12,421 bases of DNA from Syntrophales bacterium (GTDB lineage Bacteria; Desulfobacterota; Syntrophia; Syntrophales; UBA2210). Of this stretch, positions 5,422-12,421 are shown piece after piece. How positions within the stretch are numbered: position 1 is the first letter of the stretch; every line of letters starts with the position of its first letter. The DNA lies in assembly GCA_030655735.1 (NCBI GenBank), contig JAUSPK010000039.1:1-12421 (forward strand), written 5' to 3'. The position numbers and the translations under genes were made by a program. The notes beneath the pieces were generated by a model, which searched no databases, was not told the origin of the DNA, and was given only the letters and a program-made list of their open reading frames with translations.

Positions 5422-6102
5422 CTATTCGGACTTTTCCTCTTCACCCTCCGGTTCAGCAGAAGCCGCATCTCCCGCTTCCGTGACCTCTCCTTCTCCCTCT
5501 TCACCTTCAGGCACTTCTTCTGTCATCAGGCTCACCCGCGTGGGAACCACGGCCACGATGGCCACATCATCGTTATCGAGAAGCTGGATCCCATCTTTAA
5601 CGACAAGATCAGCAACCTTGATGGAATCACCTATACCAAGGTGACTGATGTCTATTTCGATAGATTCCGGGAGATCGGAAGGAAGGCCCGATACCTTCAC
5701 GTCCCTTTTGAGCTGTTGCAACTCGCCGCCATCCTCTATGCCCGCCGGGGTACCCGAAAAGATAACGTGAACATCCACCGTGAGGGTCCTGTCCATCCTG
5801 ATTTCATAGAAATCGACATGCACCGGCCTTCTGTTTATCGTGTCAATCTGCAGATCTTTGATAACCGAGAGTTTTTCGACCTTTTTGCTCGTGCCGGCCT
5901 TTATACCGAGCTTTACAAAGACCGTCTCTCCCCTTCCCTTGACCAGGGTTTTGATCAGTTCGGAAGAATTCACCTTGATCACCATCGGTTCAGCCTTATA
6001 TCCGTAGAATGTCGCGGGCACGAACCCCTCCGCTCGCAACCTCCTCGAAGGACCTTTTCCGACCCCCTCACGTACCTGAGCACCTAATGCAATTGTTCTC
6101 AT
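5422..6102 (-). CDS. rplY: 50S ribosomal protein bL25, long CTC/TL5 form
   Basis: This protein binds 5S rRNA in the large subunit. The start is the ATG at 6102 (MRTIALGAQVREGVGKGPSR), with AGGAG six bases upstream. The frame can be extended to a TTG at 6108, but this is less likely. The protein has 226 residues. The N-terminal 5S-binding beta-barrel (about 1-95) includes the G-K-G-x-x-R-x-L-R segment and the VHVDFYEI motif. A second, C-terminal beta domain (about 96-185) is present in the CTC/TL5 form and absent in short E. coli L25. The protein ends in an acidic tail of about 35 residues, mostly Glu and Gly. It sits between prs and pth, an arrangement common in Desulfobacterota, Firmicutes and others. 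Identification is secure. Confidence 0.95.
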   Translation of the reverse strand: MRTIALGAQVREGVGKGPSRRLRAEGFVPATFYGYKAEPMVIKVNSSELIKTLVKGRGETVFVKLGIKAGTSKKVEKLSVIKDLQIDTINRRPVHVDFYEIRMDRTLTVDVHVIFSGTPAGIEDGGELQQLKRDVKVSGLPSDLPESIEIDISHLGIGDSIKVADLVVKDGIQLLDNDDVAIVAVVPTRVSLMTEEVPEGEEGEGEVTEAGDAASAEPEGEEEKSE

Positions 6103-6152
6103 CTCCAACTCCTATTCAAAAAGCTCAAAACTCATAAATTCATACATCGACC

Positions 6153-6178
6153 GGCCCGACAGCCTCTACCCCCGGGCC
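6153..6178 (-). other. stem-loop in the prs–rplY gap
   Basis: The 104-base gap between prs and rplY contains a six-pair GGCCCG/CGGGCC stem (6173-6178 with 6153-6158) with a 14-base loop. No T-run follows, so it is not a standard terminator. It could be a processing site or a regulatory leader structure for the ribosomal protein. That is speculation, because the stem is short. Confidence 0.3.
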
Positions 6179-6206
6179 TTACCCCCTATAAACAAAACCA
6201 CGGACT

Positions 6207-7148
6207 CTAAATAAAAAGCGAGCTTATAGATTCATTATAGTATATCCTCTTTATCGATTCACTCAACACACCCGCCATCGAAAGAACCTTTATCTTTTTG
6301 CAGGCCCGAGCCGTTTCATGCAGGAGAATCGTGTCTGTCACAATAACCTCTTTTATCGTGGAAGAGCTCAGCCGTTCTATGGCAGGCCCCGACAGCACGG
6401 GGTGGGTACAGCAGACGGAAACCTCTACCGCCCCCTCATCCTTCAGAGCCTCGGCGGCCTGGACTACCGTACCGGCCGTATCGATCATATCGTCGAGAAT
6501 GATTGCGTTTTTACCTTTTACATCACCGATGACATTCATCACCTGTGATTCATTGGGGGTGTCTCTCCGCTTATCGACAATCGCCAGCGTGGCACCCAGC
6601 CTCTTCGCAAAGGCCCTCGCCCTCACGACACCCCCCGTATCAGGGGAAACAATTATAAGTTTACCGGGGTAATTGCGTTTTACGTATTCAAGGAGGATCG
6701 GCGTCGCATAGAGATTATCGACCGGAATATTGAAGAATCCCTGTATCTGACCGGCATGGAGATCAACCGCTATAACGCGGCTCGCTCCGGCTGTTGTAAG
6801 CAGGTCCGCCACCAGCTTCGCCGTGATAGGCGCCCTCGGAGCGGCCTTTCTGTCCTGTCTTGCATACCCGTAATAAGGCATGACGGCGATGATTCTGTCG
6901 GCGGACGCCCTCTTCAAGGCGTCTATCATGATGAGGAGCTCCATCAGGTTATCATTGACCGGTATGGAGGTGGACTGTACGATAAATGCATCCATCCCCC
7001 TCACATTCTCATCAATTTCAACACTCGTTTCACCGTCGCTGAAGGTGGAAACAGAGGCCCTGCCAAGAGCTATCCCCAGTTTCTTACAGATATCCTCCGC
7101 AAGAACCCGGCTGGAATTACCGGAGAAAATCCTCATTCTCTCTAACAT
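6207..7148 (-). CDS. prs: ribose-phosphate pyrophosphokinase (PRPP synthetase)
   Basis: The enzyme makes PRPP from ribose 5-phosphate and ATP, for nucleotide, His and Trp synthesis. Its 313 residues are the normal class I length. Visible features are the flexible loop YGYARQDRKAAPRAPI (93-108), the catalytic His131 in DLHAGQIQGFF, SPDTGGVVRARAFAKRLG (about 168-185), DKRR (192-195) and the PRPP-binding loop DDMIDTAGT (219-227). The start at 7148 has GGAG five bases upstream. A second ATG at codon 5 (MRIFSGN) aligns with family starts but has no better ribosome site. The gene begins 23 bases after the tRNA-Gln CCA end, so they are probably co-transcribed. Confidence 0.97.
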   Translation of the reverse strand: MLERMRIFSGNSSRVLAEDICKKLGIALGRASVSTFSDGETSVEIDENVRGMDAFIVQSTSIPVNDNLMELLIMIDALKRASADRIIAVMPYYGYARQDRKAAPRAPITAKLVADLLTTAGASRVIAVDLHAGQIQGFFNIPVDNLYATPILLEYVKRNYPGKLIIVSPDTGGVVRARAFAKRLGATLAIVDKRRDTPNESQVMNVIGDVKGKNAIILDDMIDTAGTVVQAAEALKDEGAVEVSVCCTHPVLSGPAIERLSSSTIKEVIVTDTILLHETARACKKIKVLSMAGVLSESIKRIYYNESISSLFI

Positions 7149-7171
7149 CGGCGCTCCTCTTTTCTACAAAC

Positions 7172-7246
7172 TGGTTGGGGCGGGAGGATTCGAACCTCCG
7201 GATGCAGGAATCAAAGTCCTGTGTCTTACCGCTTGACGACGCCCCA
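7172..7246 (-). tRNA. tRNA-Gln (anticodon TTG)
   Basis: This is a full cloverleaf of 75 bases. The acceptor stem TGGGGCG (7246-7240) pairs with CGCCCCA, followed by discriminator A and an encoded CCA (7174-7172). The anticodon arm CAGGA-CTTTGAT-TCCTG gives anticodon TTG, and the T arm has GGTTCGAATCC. U1-A72 is typical of tRNA-Gln. The 5' end is the base directly after the ispE stop codon, so the mature tRNA must be cut from a shared transcript by RNase P at the end of the ispE message. Confidence 0.97.
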
Positions 7247-8083
7247 TTATATCGAATATGCCGTGAAGACCGATCCGACTTGGGCTTCTTGTAACCGTCT
7301 CTCGGCCTTCTTCGCATCATTCTCATTCCTGAAAATACCGAAAACCGTGGGACCACTCCCCGACATCAAAGAACCCACAGCCCCATGTGCCATCAGAAGT
7401 TCTTTGATCTCCGACAAGACAGGGTACAACCGCAGGGACACCTTTTCCAAATCGTTGTAAAGGCCTTGTGCGATATGGGACGTCGTTAGAAATCGGGGCA
7501 TCCTATATTTTATTGGTTCTTTTGTCAATCCCAATCTCAACCTTTCATAGATATCCCCGGTGGAAACCTCAAAGCCGGGATTGACCAATACAAAACAGAG
7601 GCGGGGGATACCTTCCACCGGTTTGAGGCGGTCGCCTATGCCGGAGGCAAGGGCGGTTCGTCCAAAGACAAAAAAGGGGACATCGGCCCCCAGCCGTGCC
7701 CCCATGCGCATAAGTTCCTGTATGCTGCAGGGTGTTCCCATCATTTCGTTCAGGACGACAAGGGCAGTCGCGGCATTTGAGCTTCCTCCCCCCAGTCCCG
7801 CCGCTACAGGAATCTTCTTGTGGATCGTGATCTCCACCCCCGTGTGCCCGGGCACCTGAGCAAGGATTTTTTCGGCCGCCCGGTAGACGATATTGTCTCT
7901 GTCCTCCGGGAGTGTGCTTCCCGGGCATTTCACCAGGATTCCTTCGCCCCTCAGGGCAAATCTCATATCATCGCAGAGGCTTATCCTCTGCATAAGGCTG
8001 AGAATGTCGTGGTACCCGTCATCTCTCTTTCCCAGGACCCTGAGAAAGAGATTTACCTTCGCCGGAGACTGCCTGACGATCAT
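7247..8083 (-). CDS. ispE: 4-diphosphocytidyl-2-C-methyl-D-erythritol kinase
   Basis: A GHMP-family kinase of the non-mevalonate (MEP) isoprenoid pathway, it phosphorylates CDP-ME at the 2-position. It has 278 residues, the normal length. Motifs: PAKVNLFL (7-14, with catalytic Lys9), the ATP loop PVAAGLGGGSSNAAT (92-106), LGADVPFF (catalytic Asp134) and MSGSGPTVFG (240-249). The ATG at 8083 overlaps the stop codon of the DUF1844 gene (ATGA), so the two are translationally coupled. Its TAA ends one base before tRNA-Gln. Confidence 0.96.
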   Translation of the reverse strand: MIVRQSPAKVNLFLRVLGKRDDGYHDILSLMQRISLCDDMRFALRGEGILVKCPGSTLPEDRDNIVYRAAEKILAQVPGHTGVEITIHKKIPVAAGLGGGSSNAATALVVLNEMMGTPCSIQELMRMGARLGADVPFFVFGRTALASGIGDRLKPVEGIPRLCFVLVNPGFEVSTGDIYERLRLGLTKEPIKYRMPRFLTTSHIAQGLYNDLEKVSLRLYPVLSEIKELLMAHGAVGSLMSGSGPTVFGIFRNENDAKKAERRLQEAQVGSVFTAYSI

Positions 8084-8529
8084 GGCTTTTCCGATTCTTT
8101 CACATATCTCATCCGTGATTCGGACAGTACGCCCTCGAGCAGTTCCTTCTCGCTTTTATCGAGATTCCCCTCTGTTTTTTCCTTCAACATCCCCAGGATA
8201 TCTATTGTCTGCTTCGCTGCTTGGAGGTCCTTCTCCTTTTTGCCCGAAACGGGGTCGGCCAGTTCCCCCAGATTGAAAATCACCGACGTATACAGGGAGA
8301 GTATGAAATTATGGAAATTCATCTCGGGCACCCGGTAGTGCTCTTCTTTTCCCTGCTCGGCTTTTTCACTCTTGGTCTCCTGGGCCGCTCCTTCAGGCTT
8401 CTGCTCGGGCTGCCGGCCAGGCTTTGTATCCTCTGCATCCTTTGCCGCATCCTCGCGTGCCTTACCGTCTTCATCAAACATTCTTCTGTCCTTTATAACA
8501 AATCCCTTTTCGCCTTTATTCTCATCCAT
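8080..8529 (-). CDS. DUF1844 family protein
   Basis: This is a conserved protein of unknown function with 149 residues. The N-terminus has the family's FVIKDRR (10-16). A low-complexity charged and Gln-rich linker follows (about 20-65), probably disordered. The conserved core comes next: VPEMNFHNFILSLYTSVIF-NLGE (67-89) and AKQTIDILGMLKEKTEGNL (105-123), then a short helix ending RMRYV. The core looks helical, with no signal peptide or catalytic motif visible. A GGAGG lies five bases before the ATG. Its overlap with ispE and frequent linkage to that gene in Desulfobacterota (family knowledge) suggest a housekeeping role, but I cannot name one. Confidence 0.88.
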   Translation of the reverse strand: MDENKGEKGFVIKDRRMFDEDGKAREDAAKDAEDTKPGRQPEQKPEGAAQETKSEKAEQGKEEHYRVPEMNFHNFILSLYTSVIFNLGELADPVSGKKEKDLQAAKQTIDILGMLKEKTEGNLDKSEKELLEGVLSESRMRYVKESEKP

Positions 8530-8640
8530 GGTTCCCTCCAGAATGGTACTTTTGATCTCCCCGTATCGGGAATAACACCTAACACAAACATCCGAGAATG
8601 TCCACGGATGGAGTCACCCCTTGAGAGATAGACAACGGAT

Positions 8641-8672
8641 CAGGGGCCTGAGCCCTGAAACCCGGCCCCCTG
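8641..8672 (-). other. GC-rich stem-loop after htpX, in a 171-base gap
   Basis: The gap between htpX (stop at 8701) and the DUF1844 gene (start at 8529) is the longest on this strand. It holds an eight-pair stem of CAGGGG/CCCCTG plus CC/GG with one bulge, 28 bases after htpX. No T-run follows. A second small stem (CATCCG/CGGATG) lies nearer DUF1844. The structure could mark a transcript end, and a promoter for the ispE group may lie in the gap, but I see no convincing -35/-10 pair. Confidence 0.35.
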
Positions 8673-8700
8673 TCTTGCTCCGTGGCGGCACAGGTTGGCA

Positions 8701-9546
8701 TCAGACCTGTCGCATCGCCCTCAATCGTTCCACCCTTTTTTCAACCGGGGGATGCGTGCTGAAAAGGTTCGCCATGGACCGGCCGGTAAAGGGTTTCACT
8801 ATGAACAGGTGGGCCGTTGACGGATTGGCATTCATCGGAGTAGTCTTCGACACCTGTGACAGTTTCTCAAGGGCATTCGCAAGTCCGGAGGGTTTCCCCG
8901 ATATGCGCGCGCCTCCCTCATCGGCAAGATATTCCCGTGACCGTGAGATGGCCATCTGTATGATGGTCGCCGCTATCGGCGCGAGAATGGCCATAATAAT
9001 GAGACCGAATATCCCTCCGCCTTCATCATCATCGTCCCGCCCAACCCCGAAGATCGCCGCCCACCGCGCCATACTGGCCAGCATCATGATGGCGCCTGCA
9101 ACGGTCGCGGCGATGGAGCTGATCAGTATATCCCTGTTTTTGATATGGGTCAGTTCATGGGATAGAACCCCCTCCAGTTCATCCCGGTTCAGAAGTCCGA
9201 GAATTCCCTCGGTTACGGCCACGGCCGCATGGTTTTCGTTCCGCCCCGTTGCAAAGGCATTGGGCGCATTCCCCGGAACGACATAGAGCCGGGGCATGGG
9301 GAGACCGGCCCGAAGTGACAGATCCCTGACCAGGGAATAGAGCTCGGGCGAGTCGCTCTCGGACACCTCTCTGGCCTTGTACATCTTCAGAACTATCTTG
9401 TCCGAGAACCAGTAGCTCCCGAAGTTCAGCACCATCGCAACGATAAAGGCTATGACCACGCCGCTCTTCCCGCCGAAGTATCCCCCTATCAGTATAAGAA
9501 GGCCGGTTAAGGAACCCAGCAGGATAACCGTTTTCAGATTGTTCAT
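8701..9546 (-). CDS. htpX: membrane zinc metalloprotease HtpX
   Basis: An M48-family inner-membrane protease that degrades damaged membrane proteins under stress. The start at ATG 9546 gives MNNLKTVILLGSLTGLL, the family N-terminus, with AGGAG about nine bases upstream. The 24-residue extension in the open frame is not conserved. The protein has 281 residues. Two N-terminal membrane helices (about 6-22 and 28-46) precede the cytoplasmic catalytic part with HELTH (130-134) and the third zinc ligand Glu205 in SRSREYLAD. Two further helices lie at about 143-160 and 178-200. An acidic stretch (DDDDE) lies between those two helices. It follows clpB after 83 bases, which suggests a proteostasis group. 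Confidence 0.96.
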   Translation of the reverse strand: MNNLKTVILLGSLTGLLILIGGYFGGKSGVVIAFIVAMVLNFGSYWFSDKIVLKMYKAREVSESDSPELYSLVRDLSLRAGLPMPRLYVVPGNAPNAFATGRNENHAAVAVTEGILGLLNRDELEGVLSHELTHIKNRDILISSIAATVAGAIMMLASMARWAAIFGVGRDDDDEGGGIFGLIIMAILAPIAATIIQMAISRSREYLADEGGARISGKPSGLANALEKLSQVSKTTPMNANPSTAHLFIVKPFTGRSMANLFSTHPPVEKRVERLRAMRQV

Positions 9547-9629
9547 CGACACACTCTCCTGTCCCGTCTCGTCCACAAGAGTCCCCTGTGGATGAAACCT
9601 ATCTACTCTCAAGGTCACTGCGCTAGGGC

Positions 9630-12221
9630 CTACAGCTTGGATCTTTTCGTAAAGACTATTTCGCCGTTCCCATCCATGTCGGCGACGATATCGTCGCCCT
9701 CTGAGATCTCCCCCTCCAGTATCTTTGTGGCCAGGTTGTCCTGTATAATCCGCTGAAGGGCCCTCTTCAGAGGCCGTGCACCATATGTGGGACTGTAACC
9801 CTCCTCAGATATGTATTCCTTCGTCTTATCCGTCAGTTCGAGGTTGATCTTCCTGTCCTGGAGTCTCTTCTGTATCAATCCGATCTGGATGCCGATGATG
9901 CCGCGGAGATCCTCACTGGTGAGCACCCTGAAGGTGATAATATCATCGATCCGGTTGAGGAATTCCGGCCTGAAGGTCGCCCGCAATACCTCCATCGTCT
10001 TTTTCTGTCTCTCCTCTTCTCCCAGAGACAGATCCTGCATCCACTGACTGCCTATGTTGGAGGTCATGATGATGATCGTGTTCTTGAAATCGACCGTCCG
10101 GCCGTGTCCGTCCGTCAGCCTCCCGTCATCCAGTATCTGGAGGAGGATATTGAAGACGTCCTGATGCGCCTTTTCTATCTCGTCGAACAGGATCACCGAA
10201 TAGGGCTTTCTTCTGACCGCTTCGGTAAGATATCCCCCTTCATCATACCCAACATAGCCGGGGGGCGCCCCGATCAGACGGGAAACGGAGTGCCGCTCCA
10301 TAAATTCGGACATGTCCACCCTGATCATCGCCTGCTCATTATCGAACATGAATTCTGCAAGGGCCTTAGTGAGTTCCGTCTTTCCCACGCCTGTCGGTCC
10401 CATGAATATGAATGATCCGATCGGCCGGTTGGGATCCTGCAGACCGGATCTTGCCCTCCTCAGGGCGTTGGAGATCGTATGGATGACCTCATCCTGGCCG
10501 ACGACCCGCTGCCTCAACCGTTCCTCCATATGGATCAGCTTTTCCACATCGCTTTCCATCATCCGTGTCACGGGGATGCCGGTCCAGTTTTCCACGACCT
10601 GTGCAACATCCTCCTCGTCGACCTCTTCTTTGAGTGTCTTTTTATCCTTCTGGAGCTCTTCGAGCCCCGTGGTCTTCTCCTCCAGTTCCCTGTTCAGTCT
10701 TACCAGTGTATCGTATCGGATCTCCGCCGCCTTTGCCAGATCACCCTCTCTCTGGGCATTCTGTTCCGCGGTCTTGTATTCCTCTATCTTCTCCTTGATC
10801 GACTGGATCTCCTTGATGGCATCCTTTTCTGCAAACCAGTGTTCCTTCATCTCATCTCTGGATTTCCTCAAGGTCTCCAGTTCTTTTTCTATACTGTCAA
10901 GCCGCCTCTTCGACGTCTTATCGTCTTCCTTCTTCAGGGATTCTCTCTCGATCTCAAGCTGCATGATCCTCCGTTCCAGCACGTCTATCTCGGAGGGAAG
11001 GCTGTCCAGTTCAATCCTGAGACGGGAGGCCGATTCATCTATCAGATCGACCGCCTTGTCGGGGAGAAACCGGTCGCTTATATACCGGTTCGAAAGGGTG
11101 GCGGCGGCTATGATCGCAGAATCCTTGATCCTCACCCCGTGGTGGACCTCATACCGCTCCTTCAGCCCCCTGAGGATAGCGATGGTGTCCTCCACCGTGG
11201 GCTCTCCAACGACGATCGGCTGAAATCGCCTCTCGAGCGCGGCGTCCTTTTCGATATATTTCCTGTATTCATTCAGGGTAGTGGCCCCGATACAGTGCAG
11301 TTCACCCCGTGCCAGGGCGGGCTTGAGCATATTCGATGCGTCCATGGAGCCTTCGGCGGCCCCTGCCCCCACCATGGTATGCAGTTCGTCGATGAACAGG
11401 ATGATCTCCCCGCTGGCCTGGGTCACCTCCTTCAGGACGGCCTTCAGGCGATCCTCGAACTCGCCCCGGTACTTGGCTCCGGCCACCAGCGAACCCAGAT
11501 CAAGACCGACAACCCTCTTCTTTTTCAGATTGTCGGGGACGTCACCATTGATTATGCGCTGGGCCAACCCCTCTACAATCGCCGTCTTCCCCACACCCGG
11601 CTCCCCGATAAGCACCGGGTTGTTCTTTGTCCTCCGGGAGAGCACCTGCATGATCCGCCGTATCTCGTCATCCCTCCCTATGACCGGATCGAATTTTCCC
11701 TGCAGTGCCAGCTCATTGAAATCACGAGCGAAGCGTTTGAGGGCCTGGTACTTGTCCTCCGGATTCGGATCGGTAATCCGCTGGTTCCCCCGTATATCCA
11801 CCAGGGCCTTCAGGATCGCATCCCTGTTCACGCCCCGGCGCTGAAGTACTTTCCCGGCGGCCCCCGCCTTGTCATCGGCAATCGAAATCAGGACATGCTC
11901 CACGCTGACGTACTCATCCCCCAGCCGCGCCGCCTCGGTCAGGGCCTTATTCAACAGATCGTTCAGCCGGGGCGTCAGGTAAGGATGCCCCGCGCCGGAG
12001 ACCTTCGGAAGTCCCCCCAGGCTCGCCTCGATCTCACCGGCAAGCTGCTTCGGTTCAGCGCCGACCTTTTTCAGTATCTCGGACACGATCCCCTCCGGCT
12101 GTCGTATGAGGGTCAGAAGGATATGCTCCGCATCAATCCCCTGATGGCCGTACCCGCCTGCCAGCCCTTCGGCATCCTGAAAGGCCTCCTGGAGTTTCAG
12201 TGTAAATTTATCAAATCTCAT
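9630..12221 (-). CDS. clpB: ATP-dependent disaggregase ClpB (Hsp104 family)
   Basis: With DnaK it pulls proteins out of aggregates by threading them through a hexameric ring. The start is taken at ATG 12221 (MRFDKFTLKLQEAF), as in the family, with GGAG eight bases upstream. A GTG at 12230 is in frame but overlaps the previous stop codon and lacks a ribosome site. It has 863 residues (E. coli 857). The N domain covers 1-145. NBD1 has Walker A GEPGVGKT (206-213), pore loop KYRGEFEDR (Tyr251) and Walker B with Asp278-Glu279. The coiled-coil M domain (about 407-525) is the mark of ClpB against ClpA/ClpC. NBD2 has Walker A GPTGVGKT (608-615), pore loop GYVGYDEGG (655-663) and Walker B Asp680-Glu681. 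It lies five bases after the diadenylate cyclase gene. No CIRCE or heat-shock promoter is visible. Confidence 0.98.
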   Translation of the reverse strand: MRFDKFTLKLQEAFQDAEGLAGGYGHQGIDAEHILLTLIRQPEGIVSEILKKVGAEPKQLAGEIEASLGGLPKVSGAGHPYLTPRLNDLLNKALTEAARLGDEYVSVEHVLISIADDKAGAAGKVLQRRGVNRDAILKALVDIRGNQRITDPNPEDKYQALKRFARDFNELALQGKFDPVIGRDDEIRRIMQVLSRRTKNNPVLIGEPGVGKTAIVEGLAQRIINGDVPDNLKKKRVVGLDLGSLVAGAKYRGEFEDRLKAVLKEVTQASGEIILFIDELHTMVGAGAAEGSMDASNMLKPALARGELHCIGATTLNEYRKYIEKDAALERRFQPIVVGEPTVEDTIAILRGLKERYEVHHGVRIKDSAIIAAATLSNRYISDRFLPDKAVDLIDESASRLRIELDSLPSEIDVLERRIMQLEIERESLKKEDDKTSKRRLDSIEKELETLRKSRDEMKEHWFAEKDAIKEIQSIKEKIEEYKTAEQNAQREGDLAKAAEIRYDTLVRLNRELEEKTTGLEELQKDKKTLKEEVDEEDVAQVVENWTGIPVTRMMESDVEKLIHMEERLRQRVVGQDEVIHTISNALRRARSGLQDPNRPIGSFIFMGPTGVGKTELTKALAEFMFDNEQAMIRVDMSEFMERHSVSRLIGAPPGYVGYDEGGYLTEAVRRKPYSVILFDEIEKAHQDVFNILLQILDDGRLTDGHGRTVDFKNTIIIMTSNIGSQWMQDLSLGEEERQKKTMEVLRATFRPEFLNRIDDIITFRVLTSEDLRGIIGIQIGLIQKRLQDRKINLELTDKTKEYISEEGYSPTYGARPLKRALQRIIQDNLATKILEGEISEGDDIVADMDGNGEIVFTKRSKL

Positions 12222-12226
12222 AGTGG

Positions 12227-12421
12227 TCACTCCATGCCTTTTTCGATATCGACAAACAGTCTCCCCTTCTTAAAGATCCGCACGGTCCCGGTGGACTCCG
12301 AAATGACAATGGCAATCGCACCGGTGACACTGGTAATACCCGCCGCGGCTATATGTCTGCTCCCCAGTCCCTGGGGGAAATCCTTGTTCTCCAGGGCGGC
12401 GCTCAGGTGTCTTCCGGCCGT
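12227..12421 (-). CDS. diadenylate cyclase (DAC/DisA_N) domain protein, C-terminal 64 residues
   Basis: The visible frame reads to TGA at 12229-12227 and is cut by the window edge. It includes FPQGLGSRHIAAAGIT, matching the GxRHxAA motif of DAC domains that bind ATP, then AIAIVISESTGTVRIF, matching the (V/I)VSE-TG strand that follows. DAC enzymes join two ATP into cyclic di-AMP. The third residue of the RHR triplet is Ile here. The DGA catalytic motif would be outside the window, so activity cannot be judged. The protein ends only 14 residues after the domain, so it has no C-terminal DNA-binding part as in DisA. The stop codon is five bases from the clpB start. Family assignment is good; function is inferred. 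Confidence 0.8.
   Translation of the reverse strand, partial: TAGRHLSAALENKDFPQGLGSRHIAAAGITSVTGAIAIVISESTGTVRIFKKGRLFVDIEKGME
12230..12233 (-). promoter_or_regulatory. ribosome-binding site that decides the clpB start
   Basis: GGAG within the last codons of the DAC gene lies eight bases before ATG 12221. It favours that start over the GTG at 12230, and suggests coupling of clpB translation to the upstream gene. Confidence 0.7.

Noticed and set aside
5397..5504. N-terminal extension of Pth into rplY
   Set aside because: The extra 36 residues are basic, not conserved in the family, and overlap the rplY coding end. The GTG at 5396 has a proper ribosome site and matches the family start.
10312..11223. 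Open frame of 303 codons on the + strand
   Set aside because: It lies antisense to clpB and is Ser/Arg-rich from reverse reading of the coiled-coil region. It has no recognisable domain.

Overview
The window looks like part of the chromosome of an anaerobic Desulfobacterota (deltaproteobacterial) organism, possibly near Syntrophales. This is an inference from three things: the gene order ispE–tRNA-Gln–prs–rplY–pth–ychF, an ispE-linked DUF1844 gene, and a membrane pyrophosphatase inside that cluster. No 16S gene or other taxonomic marker is present.

Layout. On the + strand, 1-776 is the 3' part of a sigma-54-dependent activator gene (AAA+ domain plus Fis-type HTH). A stretch of about 790 bases without a recognisable gene follows (777-1564). 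It holds a weak terminator, a near-perfect -24/-12 (sigma-54) promoter at 1021-1036, a doubtful small ORF, and three stem-loops spaced exactly 93 bases apart. Two of these are 50-bp near-identical repeats whose loops carry CCTCCTTT, the anti-Shine-Dalgarno sequence. This stretch is the least ordinary part of the window and may encode a sigma-54-controlled structured RNA.

Everything else (12421 down to 1565) is on the - strand, tightly packed. In order of transcription: a diadenylate cyclase-domain gene (5' end outside the window), clpB, htpX, a DUF1844 gene, ispE, tRNA-Gln(TTG), prs, rplY (long CTC/TL5 type), pth, hppA, an intrinsic terminator, and ychF. Gaps are mostly 0-30 bases. There is a 4-base ATGA overlap between DUF1844 and ispE, and the tRNA starts on the base after the ispE stop codon.

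How the genes fit together. dac-clpB-htpX form a signalling/protein-quality group: c-di-AMP synthesis, a disaggregase and a membrane protease. ispE supplies isoprenoid precursors. prs makes PRPP and releases PPi-generating flux into nucleotide synthesis. rplY, pth, tRNA-Gln and ychF serve translation. The membrane pyrophosphatase can recover energy from PPi made by such anabolic reactions, and its motifs predict a K+-dependent and probably Na+-pumping enzyme. Several start codons were moved from the longest reading frame because of family alignment and ribosome-binding sites (clpB, htpX, rplY, pth, ychF).
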